64,000 nucleotides of DNA. Origin: Prorocentrum cordatum. Its lineage: Eukaryota; Sar; Dinophyceae; Prorocentrales; Prorocentraceae. The stretch lies in assembly GCA_963575745.1 (NCBI GenBank), contig CAUYUJ010018893.1, forward strand, positions 294,882-358,881, read 5' to 3'. Shown here one piece after another: positions 32,345 through 44,124 of this stretch (within the stretch, counting starts at the first letter, position 1; the number at the start of each line of letters is the position of its first letter). The notes below the pieces were generated by a model. That model was given only the letters and a program-made list of their open reading frames with translations, was not told the DNA's origin and did no database searches. A program made the translations under genes and the position numbers.

Positions 32345-33020
32345 TTCGCGTCCGTTTTGTGGGGATGTCTCAAGGGGTTTGCTTTGTGTTCTGTCCCAAC
32401 ATCCTTCGCTTTCGGAGCAGATTGTGAGGATGTCTTGAGCGACGCGCTCATTTTCACGTCCCTGAGAGGAGCCGCCAGGGATTATCTCAGGGTCCCGTTC
32501 GCGGCCGTTTTGTGGGGATGCCTCAAGCGGTGTGCTTGTGTTCTGTACCAACATCCTTCGCTTTCGGAGCAGATTGTGAGGATGTCTCGAGCGAGGCGCT
32601 CATTGCCACGTCCCTAAAAGGGAGCTGCCAGGGGTTATCTCGGTCCCGTTCGCGGCCGTTTTGTGGGGATGCCTCAAGCGGCTTGCCTGTTTTCTGTCCC
32701 AACATCTGTCGCTTTCGGAGCAGATATGCAGAAGGCGCTCAGTTTCACACCCCTAGGGGGAGGCGCCAGGGGTCATCTCACGGTCCCGCTCGCGGCCGTT
32801 TTGTGGGGATGTCTCAAGCGGTGTGCTTGTGTTCTGTCCCAACATCCTTCGCTTCGCCAGGGGTTTTCTCAGGGTCCCGTTCGCGGCCGGTTTGTGGGGA
32901 TGTCTCAAGCGGTTTGCTTGTTCTCTGTCCCAACACCTATCGCTTCTGGAGTAGATTTGGAGGATGTTTCGAGCGTTCATGTTCACCCCCCAGGTGGGCC
33001 AGATTTTGAGGATGTCTCGA
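32345..33020. repeat. ~150-bp satellite with GAGGATGTCTCGAGCG
   Basis: Five copies of CGGCCGTTTTGTGGGGATG at about 32347, 32502, 32652, 32794 and 32886. It also holds TGTTCTGTCCCAACATCCTT and the GAGGATGTCTCGAGCG box found in the 45-48 kb satellite. Confidence 0.85.
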
Positions 33021-33059
33021 TCGGTTTGCCTGTTGTGGTGGCCAGGCTGTGGGCGCATA

Positions 33060-33335
33060 TTCTTCTCGGAATGCCACAGGAGGCTCCAACACGCTCCAGG
33101 AGGCCCCAGGAGACCACACGAGGTCCCAGGAGGCATCAGGAGGCCACAGAAAGACTCAAGAGGCCACAAAACGTCTTAAGAGGCTCCAGGAGGCCCCAGG
33201 AAGCTCCAGAAGGCCTCAGGAAGCCACAGGAGGCCCCAGGAGGCAACAGGAAGCGCCAGGAGGCCTCGGAAGGCAACAGGAGGCCCCGAGAGACCCCAGG
33301 AGCAGGAGGCCTCAGAAGGCAACAGGAGTGGCTCC
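33060..33335. repeat. CAGGAGGCCC minisatellite
   Basis: About 25 degenerate 8-16-bp units of AGGAGGCCCCAGGAGRCC. Confidence 0.85.
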
Positions 33336-33339
33336 AATC

Positions 33340-33645
33340 CCATGTGTTTTACGTATGTTTCTATCGATTGGGCCTCACCTAAAGCACGAGTCTTTGTTGT
33401 TATACTTATGTTTATATATATATATATTATATATATATATATATATATTATATATTGTCCTTGTCCTGTGCACACAATCCTACATGTTTGCACCTGTTCC
33501 TACATCTTGGGCCTCTCCTGGGGCACGAGTCCTTGTTTTACGTGTGTTCCTGTGGATTGCCCTTCTCCTGTGGCTCTCATCCGCAATGTTTTATGTTAGT
33601 CTGTTGCTATAGATTGGGCCTCCCTGGGGCACGAAACCTCCCTAG
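33340..33645. repeat. Degenerate ~80-150-bp repeats with (AT)n core
   Basis: Three to four copies of GATTGGGCCTCNCCTRGGGC with ACGAGTC; 33413-33458 is a pure (TA)n tract. Confidence 0.6.
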
Positions 33646-33699
33646 GAGGTCCAAGGAGGCCCCATGACGCCCCAGTACGTTTCAGGAGGCCCCAGGAGG

Positions 33700-34490
33700 C
33701 CCCAGGCTCATGCGCAGAGACGCGCTCGTAGGCTCATTCACACTCCAATTCATTCGCAGTTAGATTCATTTCCAGACCGTCATGACTGAAGCCCGTTTAT
33801 ATTCGGAAGCTCTTGCGCCTAGACATTCACGGCGGACAGGTCCATGCGAATAGTTGCACATATGGGGAGCTCCAAGCAGTGAATAATTGTTTGGCCTTAT
33901 TCTGCGTCCGTTGTACTTGCCTCTCTTGTGTCTTTCACGGGTTACTCTCAGGCCGCATTGGGCTTGTCACGGGGTCCTGTTCGGTTTTTCGGTGGCCTTT
34001 TGAGCATTTTTGGGCCGTTTTGAGGCTATGTGGGACACTTCGGCGTCATCGTGGGCCGTCGTGAGCTCCCCAGGGGGGGTGCTGGTGCCGTCTGGGGTCG
34101 CGCCCGTTTCTGGGGTCGCGCCCGTTTCCATGGCGGTTCCTTTGGGTTCGCCTGCGGGTTAGCGGATGCAGTGCAGGTGCGGCGGTGACGGCATCAGAGT
34201 CGCTTTCAGGTCTCGGCAAAACAGTTGCAACGCGTTTCCAAGCGTGGTGGTTCGTTGAGGGCCTCCGACGGCCACGCTGGGACGTTTGAATTTTGGGTCC
34301 CCCCGCTCCAGGAAAACATGGTGGACGTAAGGAACCTTCGGGTTCTTTAACAAATCCCCCCATGGGGGCCCCGATTGTTCCAAAGCACGGCACATCTGTC
34401 GATCCACGACATTTAGTAAGTTCCCCGGGTCCCAAGGTCGTGCCCGGCGGTCCCACAATTCAGGGCCTTATTTTGGCCTTCGGCGGTTGA
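33700..34490. other. No gene recognised
   Basis: Mixed sequence without a supported exon; a 21-bp direct repeat, TCTGGGGTCGCGCCCGTTTC, occurs near 34093. Confidence 0.4.
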
Positions 34491-35831
34491 AGGCCCCACA
34501 GGATTCACAGGTCCCACAGCTCCCACAAGGCCCACAGGTCTCACAGATCTCGCAGGTCGCGCAGGTAACCGAAAGAGCGAGGTACGAGTGATGACGTTCT
34601 GGTGTGGGCGAAACCCTAAAGGGAGGGGTCCCAGGGGAGGGGGGTAGCGTGCGCATTTGAGTGTTAATGGCCGTTTTCGGGTTTTCCACTGGGTTTTTGC
34701 ATGTTTTTCGGGTTCCCCCCAAGACGGCCCAAGAGCGTTCCAAGAAAGCCCAAGACCGCCCAAGACGGCCCAAGAGGCCCCCAAGAGGCCCCCCAAGAGG
34801 CGCCCAAGGGGCGTCCCAAGAGGGCGCAAGAGGCCAAAATCATATATTGTCTTAAGGAAAACGTATATTTTTAGCATATTCGCTTTGTCTGCTTTCACGG
34901 CGTTGACGACGGCCCGGGAGGCCCCCAATACCGCCCCAAGACGGCCCAAGAGGCTCCCAAGAGGCCCTCAAAACTGCCCAAGAGGGCCCCAAAACGGCCC
35001 AAGAGGCGCTCAAGACGGCCCAAGAGGGCACGGCCCCAAGAGGGGGACCACGAACCGAAAAGTCTAGCTTTCGCCCCAAGACGCTCAGGAGGCCCCCAGA
35101 GCCCCCCAAGAAGCCCCAAGAGGCGTCCCAAGAGGCATCCGGGAGGCGAAAGTCATTGATTTCCCCAGGGGAAAGGTACATTTTTAGCATACAAGGCTTT
35201 TCGGCTTTCACTGCGTTGAAGACGCTCCAAGAAGCCCCCAAGACCGCCCCAAGACGGCCCAAGAGGCTCTCAAGAGGCCCCCAAAACGGCCCAAGAGGGC
35301 GCCAAGACGGCCCACGAGGCGCCCAAGACGGCCCAAGAGGGCCCCAAGACGGCCCCAAGAGGGGCACCACGAACCGAAACGTCTAGCCTTTCGCCCCAAG
35401 AAGCTCCCGGGAGGCCCCCAGAGCCCCCCAAGAAGCCCCAAGAGGCGCCCAAGAGGCGCCCCAAGAGGCCAGCAGGAGGCGAAAATCATTCATTTCCTAT
35501 GGGAAAAGGTACATGTTTAGCATACAAGGCTTTTCGGCTTTCACTGCGTTGAAGACGCTCCAAGAAGCCCGCAAGACCGCCCCAAGACGGCCCAAGAGGT
35601 TCCCAAGAGGCCCCCAAGAGGCCTCCAAAACGGCCCAAGAGGGCCTCAAGACGGCCCAAGAGGCGCCTCAGACGGCGCAAAACTGTCTACAGAAACCTTT
35701 GGTCGTTTACACTGGTCCACCCCTCTACAGAGGAATGCCACCTCTAAAGGCTTTTGCCCGCGTCTAAAGTGTCAAGTGGCCCTGTCTAAAGGGGTTTGCC
35801 CGGGGATTATTGCATCACTCTACGAGCACTC

Positions 35832-35985
35832 CCGACAGGATTCTGACAGAACTCTGACAGGACTCTGACAGCATTCTGAGAGGATTCTGAGAGGATTCTG
35901 AAAGCACTCTGAGAGGATTATGAGAAGATTCTGACAACATTCTGAGAGGACTCTGAAAGCATTATGAGAGGATTATGACAGCGCG
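35832..35985. repeat. 12-bp tandem repeat GAGAGGATTCTG
   Basis: About 13 units with substitutions, AT-richer than the neighbours. Confidence 0.9.
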
Positions 35986-36335
35986 CCTGCCTGAGAGAGC
36001 GCGGAATCGAGCTCAGATTGCAATTCTGGGCGCGTCCGCTTGGAAAGCACGAAAACAGGTTCAGATTGCAATTCTGAGCGCGCTCGCTCGGGACAGTGCA
36101 AAAATGAGTTCAGGTTGGAATTCTGGGCGCGCCTGCCTGGGAGAGCGCGAAACCGAGTACATTGCATTTCTGGGCGCGCCTGCCTGGGAGATCGCGAAAT
36201 CGAGCTCAGATTGCAATTCTGGGCGCGGCTGCTTGGGAAGCACGAAATCAGAATCAGGCTGCAATTCTGAGCGCGCTCGCTCGGGAGAGCGCGAAAACTG
36301 GTGCTGATTGGTATTCTGGGCGCGCCTGTGCGGTT
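35985..36335. repeat. 48/49-bp tandem repeat, 7 copies
   Basis: GGGAGAGCGCGAAATCGAGC then TCAGATTGCAATTCTGGGCG; ATTCTG occurs at 36023, 36071, 36120, 36168, 36216, 36264 and 36313. Confidence 0.9.
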
Positions 36336-37309
36336 TGTTCCCTACACACTGTGGAGGTGTCCACCAGAGTACTTTAGACGGGGCCAACAATTTTCAAAGT
36401 GTGTACTTCTCTGTAGGAGAGGTGGCCAGGTCTAAACGACCACTTTCTTCTGTAAACTGGATCCGCCCCCCAAGACGGCCCAAGGGGGCCCCAAGACGGC
36501 CCCAAGAGGGGCACCACGAACCGAAACGTCTAGCCTTTCGCCCGAAGAAGCTCCCAGGAGGCCCCCAGAGCCCCCCAAGAAGCCCCAAGAGGCCCCCAAG
36601 AGGCGCCCAAGGGGCGTCCCAAGAGGGCCGCAAGAGGCCAAAATCATATATTGTCGTAGGGAAAACGTATATTTTTAGCATATGCGTTTTGTCTGCTTTC
36701 GCGGCGTTGACGACGGCCCGGGAGGCTCCCAATACCGCCCCAAGACGGCCCAAGAGGCCCCCAAAACGGCCCAAGAGGGCCCCAAGACGGCCCAAGAGGC
36801 GCTCAAGACGGCCCAAGAGGGCACGGCCCCAAGAGGGGGACCACGAACCGAAAAGTCTAGCCTTTCGCCCCAAGACGCTCCCAGGAGGCCCCCAGAGCCC
36901 CCCAAGAAGCCCCAAGAGGCGTCCCAAGAGGCCACCGGGCGGCGAAAGTCATTGATTTCCCCAGGGGAAAGGTACATTTTTAGCATGCAAGGTTTTTCGG
37001 CTTTCACTGCGTTGAAGACGCTCCAAGAAGCCCCCAAGACCGCCCCAAAACGGCCCAGGAGGCTCTCAAGAGGCCCCCAAAACGGCCCAAGAGGGCGCCA
37101 AGACGGCCTAAGAGGTGCCCAAGTCGGCCCAAGAGGGCCCCAAGACGGCCCTAAGAGGGGGACCACGAACCGAAACGTCTAGCCTTTCGCCCCAAGCAGC
37201 TCCCAGAAGGCCCCCAGAGCCCCCCAAGCAGCCCCAAGAGGCCCCCAAGAGGTTCCCAAGAGGCTTCCAAGAGGGCCCGACAAGGGCCCCAATAGGACTC
37301 GCACGAAGG

Positions 37310-37600
37310 CCCAGAGACGCCAAATAGAGAGCGATCGGTAACGCAAAAAGCTCTTCACACCAAGGCTCCCAAGAGCGAGCGGTGACGTAAACAAGCTGAT
37401 AAGACCAAGGCTCTCAGTAGAGAGCGGTGACGTAACAAGTTCCTGACACCAAGGCCCAGCCAAGGCTCAGGAACGGGCGGCAACGCAACAATCTCTGAAC
37501 ACCAAGGCTCCCAAGAGCGAGGGGCGACGTTCCAAACTCTCAACGCCAAGGCTCCCAGTACGGACGGTGGTGTGAGTAATTTCGGTTTCTGTTTCTGAAG
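37310..37600. repeat. ~52-bp CACCAAGGCTCCCA repeat, left block
   Basis: Five units of GAGCGGTGACGTAACAAG plus CACCAAGGCTCCCAG. The entire block is duplicated at 38572-38880. Confidence 0.85.
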
Positions 37601-38571
37601 CGCTCTTTCCGTTTCTGTGCCGGGCCAGGTCACGGAAAGAGCGAGGTACGAGTGATGACGTTCTGGTGTGGGCGAAGTCCTGAATGGAGGGGTTCCAGGG
37701 GAGGGGGGTAGCGTGCCCATATGGGCTCTAATGGCCGTATTCTGGTTTTCCACTGGGTTTTTGCATGTTTTTCGGGTTCCCCCCCAAGACGGCCCAAGAG
37801 CGCTCCAAGAGAGCCCAAGACCGCCCAAGACGGCCCAAGAGGCCCCCAAGCGGCCCCCAAGAGGCGCCCAAAGGGCGTCCCAAGAGGGCCCCAGGATGCC
37901 AGAATCATCAATTTCCTAAAGGGAATCGTATATTTTTAGCATGTGTGCTTTGTCGGCTTTCGCGGCGTTGACGACGGCCCGGGAGGCCCCCAAGACCGTC
38001 CAAGACGGCCCAAGAGGTTCCCAAGAGGCCCCCAAGACGGCCCAAGAGGGCCCCAAGACGGCCCAAGAGGCGCTCAAGACGGCCCAAGAGGGCGCCAAGA
38101 CGGCCCCGAGTGGGGGACAAGTCCAGCCTTTCGCCCCAAGACGCTCTCAGGAGGCCCTAGACCCCCCAAGAAGCCCCAAGAGGCCCCCAAGAGGCCACCA
38201 GGAGGCGAAAATCATTAATTTCCTATTGGAAAAAAGGTACATGTTTAGCATACAAGGCCTTTCGGCTTTCACGGCGTTGAAGACGCTCCAAGAGGCCCCC
38301 AAGACCGCCCCAAGACGGCCCAACGGGTTCCCAAGAGGCCCCCAAGAGGCCCCCAAAACGGCCCAAGAGGGCCCCAAGACGGCCCAAGAGGCGCCCAAGA
38401 CGGCCCAAGGGGCCCCAAGACGGCCCCAAGAGGGGGACCACGAACCGAAACGTCTAGCCTTTCGCCCCAAGAAGCTCCCAGGAGGCCCCCAGAGCCCCCC
38501 AAGCAGCCCCAAGAGGCCCCCAAGAGGCCCCCAAAAGGGCTCCAAAAGGGCCCCAATAGGACTCGCACGAA

Positions 38572-38880
38572 GGCCCAGAGACGCCAAATAGAGAGCGATC
38601 GGTAACGCAAAAAACTCTTCACACCAAGGCTCCCAAAAGCGAACGGTGACGTAAACAAGCTGATAAGACCAAGGTTCCCAGCAGAGAGCGGTGACGTAAC
38701 AAGTTCCTGACACCAAGGCCCAGCCAAGGCTCAGGAACGGGCGGCAACGCAACAATCTCTGAACACCAAGACTCCCAGGAGCGAGGGGTGACGGAACAAG
38801 CTCTCAACGCCAAGGCTCCCAGTACGAACGGTGGTGTGAGTAATTTCGGTCAAGTTGTTGAAGCGCTCTTTCCGTTTCCG
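38572..38880. repeat. ~52-bp CACCAAGGCTCCCA repeat, right block
   Basis: Near-identical second copy of 37310-37600, about 1.26 kb downstream. Confidence 0.85.
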
Positions 38881-38889
38881 TGCCGGCCC

Positions 38890-39935
38890 AGGTCTAACAG
38901 CCCCTGCAGGTCCCACAGGTTTCGCAGGTCTCTCAGTGGTCACACAAGTCCCACGCGTCCCACAGCTCCCACAAGGCCCACAGGTCTCGCAGATATCGCA
39001 GGTCGCGCAGGTCTAACAGTTCCACATGCCCCACAGGTCCCACAGGCCTCGCAGGTCTCTCTGGTTTCGCAGGTCCCATTGGTCCCACAGTTCCCGCAGT
39101 TCCCACAGGTCCCACGGGTCCCGTAAGCCCCCCAAGTTCCACAGCTGTCGCAAGCCACATATCTCACAGGTCCCGTAGGTCCAACAAGTCTTGCAAGCGC
39201 CGCAGGCCTCGCAAGTCTGGCAGGTCTCGTAAGCCCCCCAAGCCCAACACGGCAGGTCCCACAGGTTCCACATGTCCCACCGCTCCCACAACGCTCACAG
39301 GTCCCACAGGCCCCGCAGGTCTTGCAGGTCTCGTTGATCCTGCAGCCCCTTCAGGTCTCACAGCGCCCACAGGTCCCACAGGTCCCACAGTTCCAAGAAG
39401 TCTCGCAGGCCCCGCAATTCTCACAGTTCCATCTGATCTTACAGAACACGCATGTCCTACACGTCCCCCAGGTCCCACAGTTCCCACAGGTCCCACAGGT
39501 CTCACAGGTCCCACAGTCACGGGTCCCACACGTCCGATGGGCCCCACCGGTCCCACAGGTCCCACATGCCCCACAGGCCCCACAAGTCTCACAGGTTTCT
39601 CACAGGTCCAATAGGCCCCACAGGTCCCGCATTTCCCACATATACCACAAATCCCACAGGTCTCGCAGGTCCCTTTGGTCCCGCAGGTCCCACAAGTCCA
39701 GGTCCCACAGGTCCCACAGCTCCAACGGGGCTTGTTGGTCCCGGAGGTCCGACGAGTCCCAGAGGTCTGACAGGCCCCGGAGGGCTCGCGGGTCTCGTAA
39801 GTCCCGCGGGTCCCACAGGTCCCGCAGGTCCCGCAGGTCTCGCAGGTTTCGCAGGCTGCACAGCTCCAGATGGTCTAGCAGGCCTCGATGGCCCCACATG
39901 TCCTGCAGGTCCCACGGGTCTCTCATGTCACCTTT
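38890..39935. repeat. TCCCACAGG minisatellite
   Basis: About 100 degenerate 9-bp units (TCCCACAGG, TCTCGCAGG), period 9 = 3 codons, so collagen-like Gly-Pro frames appear on both strands. A short outlier is at 34495-34565. Confidence 0.9.
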
Positions 39936-39942
39936 GCTGCTA

Positions 39943-39964
39943 TCTGTCGCCATTTTGGCTCAAG
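39943..39964 (+). other. Relict dinoflagellate spliced-leader sequence
   Basis: Twenty of 22 positions agree with the dinoflagellate spliced leader as I know it; the last 16, GCCATTTTGGCTCAAG, are identical. Differences are at positions 3 and 6. It sits 60 bp before the ATG of an intronless gene, the arrangement left when a trans-spliced mRNA is reverse-transcribed and re-inserted. Confidence 0.8.
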
Positions 39965-40023
39965 GCCTTTGGAGTTGAGACTCTGCTTCGCTGTGTGGCG
40001 TGCCCAGCAGCCTCCAGGGCAGG

Positions 40024-42442
40024 ATGGGAAGCTGCGTCGAAGCCTTCATTCCGCACCGCGATCGTGTGAACGATGTGGGCAATGAGCACGTTGTCGAGAA
40101 CGACCCCTTGATCACAGCTAAAGACAGCGAGACGCTAGCTCATATAGGATACCGTTCAGACGTGGATGGACTGCGAGCCGTCGCTGTGCTGAGCGTCATC
40201 GCCTACCACATGAACGCAGGATGGCTGCCAGGAGGCTATTCTGGAGTCGACATTTTTTTGTGTGATTTCTGGATATGTTGTGACCGCGTCTCTGCTCAGT
40301 CACTCGTGCGGCAGCCGTTCGGAGTTCTTCTGTGGGTTCTACGCCCGCAGGGTCAAAAGGCTGACCCCAGCGCTGCTAATTTCCATGGCGTCCTGTGGAC
40401 TCTACATCGCTATCATGGTACCGCCTATGACTCCTCACCTGGAAGACAACTTCGCAGCCGCCGCCAGTGCACTTTGCGGCGCTTCCAATGTGTTCTTTGC
40501 GTGGCTCTCCCAGCAGACTGGCGACGGCTACTGGGACGAGATGACGGGGCAGAGCAGGAACGCCGCCAATCCATTCGTGCACACTTGGTCTATTGGGGTA
40601 GAGGAGCACTTCTACCTGTTGTTTCCTCTTCTCGTCTTGCTCGCGCACGGCCGCCGAGTTGTTGCCTCGGCTGGCTGCCGTCCGCCATGGCCGGCCTCCC
40701 TTATCATCTTTGGAGCGTTCGCTGCTCTTTCTGGGTGTGCATCGCGGGTGATGACCGTGCACGCGCCAGACATGGCCTTTTATTTGCTGCCCGCGCGTTT
40801 TTGGGAACTGGCGGTCGGTGCCATCCTTGCCGACGCCCACGCTGCTGGGAGGCTGGACATGACAGCGGACGGGAGAAGCGCAGCAGTGGTGGGGGCTCAG
40901 GACCTGGTGGCCACACTGCTAATAGCCTCGAGCCTAGTTCTTGACACGGTCAGCGTGGGCTTCCCCTTTCCCGGCGCGCTGCTTCCCGTTGCGGGCGCCG
41001 CCTGCGTCATCGTGGCAGGGCGGTCCGAGTCGAGCGCCCTGAGACGCGTCCTGGGGCAGGAGCTGCCAGTGTACATCGGCAAGCTGTCCTATCCTCTCTA
41101 CCTGTGGCACTGGCCTGTGCTCAAGCTCGCTGATGGGACTGTGGTGGAAGATCTGCCCGTCGCCTGGAGGTACTTCCTGCTGCTCTCAGTCATGCTCGCG
41201 CTGGCCTCCGCGACGTACCACGTTGTGGAGGGGCCTTTCCGGTCCTGGCGGCCCCGGGCCCACTGGCACGCGTTCGCCGTGCTGCTGCCCGCCGCTGTCG
41301 TCTTGGCGGGTTGCATGCTCGCACTTCGCGGCCCGCTGTTCGGCAAGCTGAGCGTGTCGGCAGGAAACTCATTGATCCCCTCCGCAGCCACGGAGTCGAC
41401 CTCGAGCAGCCCAGGGGACGACGACCTCGAGCACCCCGCCCCCACGAGCCATGCCCTGGCCTTGACAGGTTGCGCGTGCGGCAGGGTTCCTGAATTCACG
41501 CATGCGCCAGCGACTGCTAACGATGGCAGGCATGGCCAGCCATGCTGCTTGGACATGAGCGGTGGCACTGAGCTGGACAAGAGCTGCTGGGCCGTCTATT
41601 ATCGCTGCAGCGGCGGTGAATGGTGCGACGGCGAGTGCGAGCTTCAAAAGAAAAATTGCACGCAGGAAAAGCGCATGGACGAAGCACTGACCGAGCTCTT
41701 CGACAGGCAGAAGCGGCAGTGCTTATCGCCAGCGACAGGATCACAGAGGAAGCCCACGCTCTTCTTATTGGGTGACTCGCACGCGCTCTTCTTCAAGCAT
41801 GCTCTAACGCAGGCAGTGGGCGGCAGATTTGATGTGCGTTCGTGGGCGAGCGTCCACTTCATCGATGGCTTTTGGGAATCCAAACTTGATCCCGTCAGAG
41901 GATATCCAAGTAAAAGGTATCATTCCGAGCTTCAGGAGCTGATCGCAGACCATCTGGTGCCTGGCGACATCGTGGCCATCGGCCTATACATAGATGGGCC
42001 TCTCGGCTTACACGTTGACATTGTTACGTCCTTCCTGAACGATTGGGTAACAATTGCCGACAATAAGAGTGCCAGAGTCCTCATGCTTGGGGATCATCAC
42101 TCGTACAGGAAATACTGGCCAGATGTCCCCACGAAGTGCGGTAATAATGGGTTGCCAGCGGATCTGCGCAGTCATTGCTTCCCTAACAGGCAGGACGTGA
42201 TGAACTCGACGATCACCTTGAGGCTTCGGGAGTTGCAGAGGACTTCCAGTTTGTTGCTCTTTGAGTACAGGAACCTCTTCTGTCATGGGGACATCTGCAT
42301 GCCATTCATTCCTGGCAGCAACGTCATGGCGTACGAGGATGCCAGTCACCTGACGCCAGCTGGCTCCCGGTACGTGGCGCCCTTCCTCTGCGAGTTCTTG
42401 AAGAAGCATGGGCTCCTTCAGAACGGCAGCAGTACACGGTAG
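40024..42442 (+). CDS. Acyltransferase-3 / SGNH-domain membrane O-acyltransferase (OafA-like), one frameshift
   Basis: About 805 residues and no intron. The N-terminal acyltransferase-3 domain has [86 protein letters not shown] and [13 protein letters not shown], with about ten hydrophobic segments. A Cys-rich linker follows ([20 protein letters not shown]). The C-terminal SGNH domain has the nucleophile block [10 protein letters not shown] and the distal Asp-His block [14 protein letters not shown]. Family role: transfers acyl groups to carbohydrates across a membrane; the acceptor here is unknown. Start: ATG 40024 is the first after an in-frame stop at 39976 and directly follows an AG (CCAGGGCAG). 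A T7 run at 40253-40259 shifts the frame; one T fewer restores DIF-x-VISGYVVT. This may be a sequencing slip or real decay. Confidence 0.9.
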
Positions 42443-43470
42443 ACGCGTACCAGACAGGGTGGAAGCAGCTCTAAGAGTGCCGCCACGTGTCTCGCTTGCG
42501 TCGCTCCCCGCTCTCCTCTGCCTCGCCCGCCTCCCCCCCCTCTCTCTCACGAGCTGCGCAGCTACCCCTCGCACATCGTTGGGGACAGAGGCCGCGACGA
42601 CGGTCCCCCGAGGCGCTGTGCGACTCTCCGTCTTTCTCTGCGCGCCGCCACGCGCGTGGTCAGCATGTTTCGCCCAGTTGCCGCTGCGCCGTCAGGGCGC
42701 GGCTTCATTCGTTCGTTTGTTCGCGGCGCACGATGGCGGCGACGTGTTCGTTGGCCAAAAGACGCCAGGGGCGCGCCGGCGTCTCCCGCAAGAGCTCCAT
42801 CAGATCTTTCCCCCGCAGACAGTCGATCAGTCTCTCGGCCGCCAGAGAGGGGGAGAGGCACGACTGTAGACAGGTTGCGTTCCCTATTCCCTCCGAGCCG
42901 CCCTTTCCAGATTGGCGGCGAGTGCCGAATAGTACCTGTTTCCTCTCCTGGCTAGTCTTGCGATGTCTCAATCTCTGCCCCCTGTCCAGGGTTCGGGGCA
43001 AATGTTAGCGTTACAGCGGAGCACAAAGCAATACATTGAAAGTTAGAAGAACCGTTTTATCAATGCACGGTTTGGTAAAAGAGGCTTGTCTTCTTTTATT
43101 CATCAGGACTGTAGATCATGGCGGGTATCCCTCCGCTGCGCTGGTCTTGAGATGGGCGCGATGAGAAGCGGGAGGAGTCTGCCGAGTCACAATGACGAAC
43201 ACACGAAAAAATGCCCCCTTTGCTGCTATCAGGGTGCTTTGCTAGGGTAAGTTTTGAAGTACTTGGCGCACGTAATTGCTTGAGCTGCGCGCAGTGCCGA
43301 ATGGGCCATGAGCGCAAGTGGGAAACGCTGCCCCACGAATGAGGAATTTCGCCCGTCTCGGATTTGTTAGGTGACCTTTCGGAGGCGGTAGTTTCCATCG
43401 TGGTCCGATCGGATTCGTGTTTTTAGAGAGGTCTCCGCCTCCTCCTCACCTTCCGCCTCCTCCCTTGGCT
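42443..43470. other. Downstream region, no gene recognised
   Basis: Probably 3' UTR followed by spacer. Overlapping short frames on both strands have no supported motif. Confidence 0.4.
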
Positions 43471-43755
43471 TTCCTTGTATACAGACATCCACAACACTCA
43501 TGCTCAGACACATTCGTGCTCCAGTCACACTCACACTCAGACTCACTCACACTCGACAGTCTTCCCATGGTCAGACTCACTCACACTTAGATTCACTTAC
43601 GCGCAGACTTTGTTACGCACAGGCCACTCGCTTTCATATGCACTCATACTCAGACTCAATGGTATCACTCATGTTCAGTGAGATTTAGCTCCACCTGCAC
43701 TTATACTCACTGACACTCAGACCCATTTGCACTTACACTCACTGGCACTCACGCA
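43470..43755. repeat. ACTCAGACTCACTCACAC-type repeat, copy 2
   Basis: Units CACTCACACTCAGACTCACT as at 32190-32340; it ends at ACGCAG, the acceptor of the next exon candidate. Confidence 0.7.
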
Positions 43756-43756
43756 G

Positions 43757-44110
43757 GTGATGACTTCGCGCGGGCTCCCACGAGAGACGAGGGGACAGAC
43801 GAACAGCGTCAGGCAACGCTACTTCGACGTCCGGAACATGCACGTGCTCGGGGTGCTTGCAACGATTGTTGACGCAACTGGCGTGTCCTTGTCCTGCCTG
43901 CCGCAGAGGAATAGGATGCCCAAACACGGCGCGCCATCGAAGTTGGACCTCATTCTCGGCGACGACTCTCTGATCGGGCAGTTTACTGAGTGGACGCTTC
44001 ACTTGCTGGACTCGTGGAAGGCCGGCGACGCGAGGAGGAGGCTGCGGTCGATGACCCACTGGTTGACCAGCAATTTCCGAGATGGGCTCGGAGCCAGATC
44101 TTGTCTTTGA
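43757..44110 (+). CDS. Candidate exon, unknown protein
   Basis: After the acceptor CACGCAG|G an open frame of about 117 codons reads VMTSRGLPRETRGQTNSVRQ, RYFDVRNMHVLGVLATIVDA, MPKHGAPSKLDLILGDDSLI, GQFTEWTLHLLDSWKAGDAR, RSMTHWLTSNFRDGL. Balanced composition, no repeats. The frame ends at TGA 44108-44110, just before a family B element, so the real 3' splice boundary may be a little upstream. Family not recognised. The upstream exon would precede the CTCACA repeat. Confidence 0.45.
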   Translation: MMTSRGLPRETRGQTNSVRQRYFDVRNMHVLGVLATIVDATGVSLSCLPQRNRMPKHGAPSKLDLILGDDSLIGQFTEWTLHLLDSWKAGDARRRLRSMTHWLTSNFRDGLGARSCL

Positions 44111-44124
44111 GCTCCAGCACGTCC

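Larger units (their letters stand above)
34560..38880. repeat. Higher-order satellite: CCCAAGAGGC arrays with A/B punctuating modules
   Basis: Background of CCCAAGACGGCCCAAGAGGC units. Seven ~70-bp modules punctuate it. Type A (ATCATATATTGTC.., ..TATATTTTTAGCAT) is at 34843, 36640 and 37900; type B (ATTTCC..GGGAAAGGTACAT, TTTTTAGCATACAAGG) is at 35150, 35484, 36949 and 38209. A to B spacing is ~308 bp each time. The block starting GAGCGAGGTACGAGTGATGA occurs at 34577 and 37643, showing a ~3-kb segmental duplication. Confidence 0.85.

Noticed and set aside
33413-33458. TATA-type promoter
   Set aside because: A plain (TA)n tract inside degenerate repeats; no gene follows.
35700-36440. Another family A copy (CTCTACAG and CTGTAGGAGA near 35727 and 36411)
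   Set aside because: Ends lack the TTARGTCGGGC tips and the interval is filled with unrelated tandem repeats.
39000-39935. Collagen-like Gly-Pro frames
   Set aside because: Product of the 9-bp TCCCACAGG repeat, present in several frames and on both strands.
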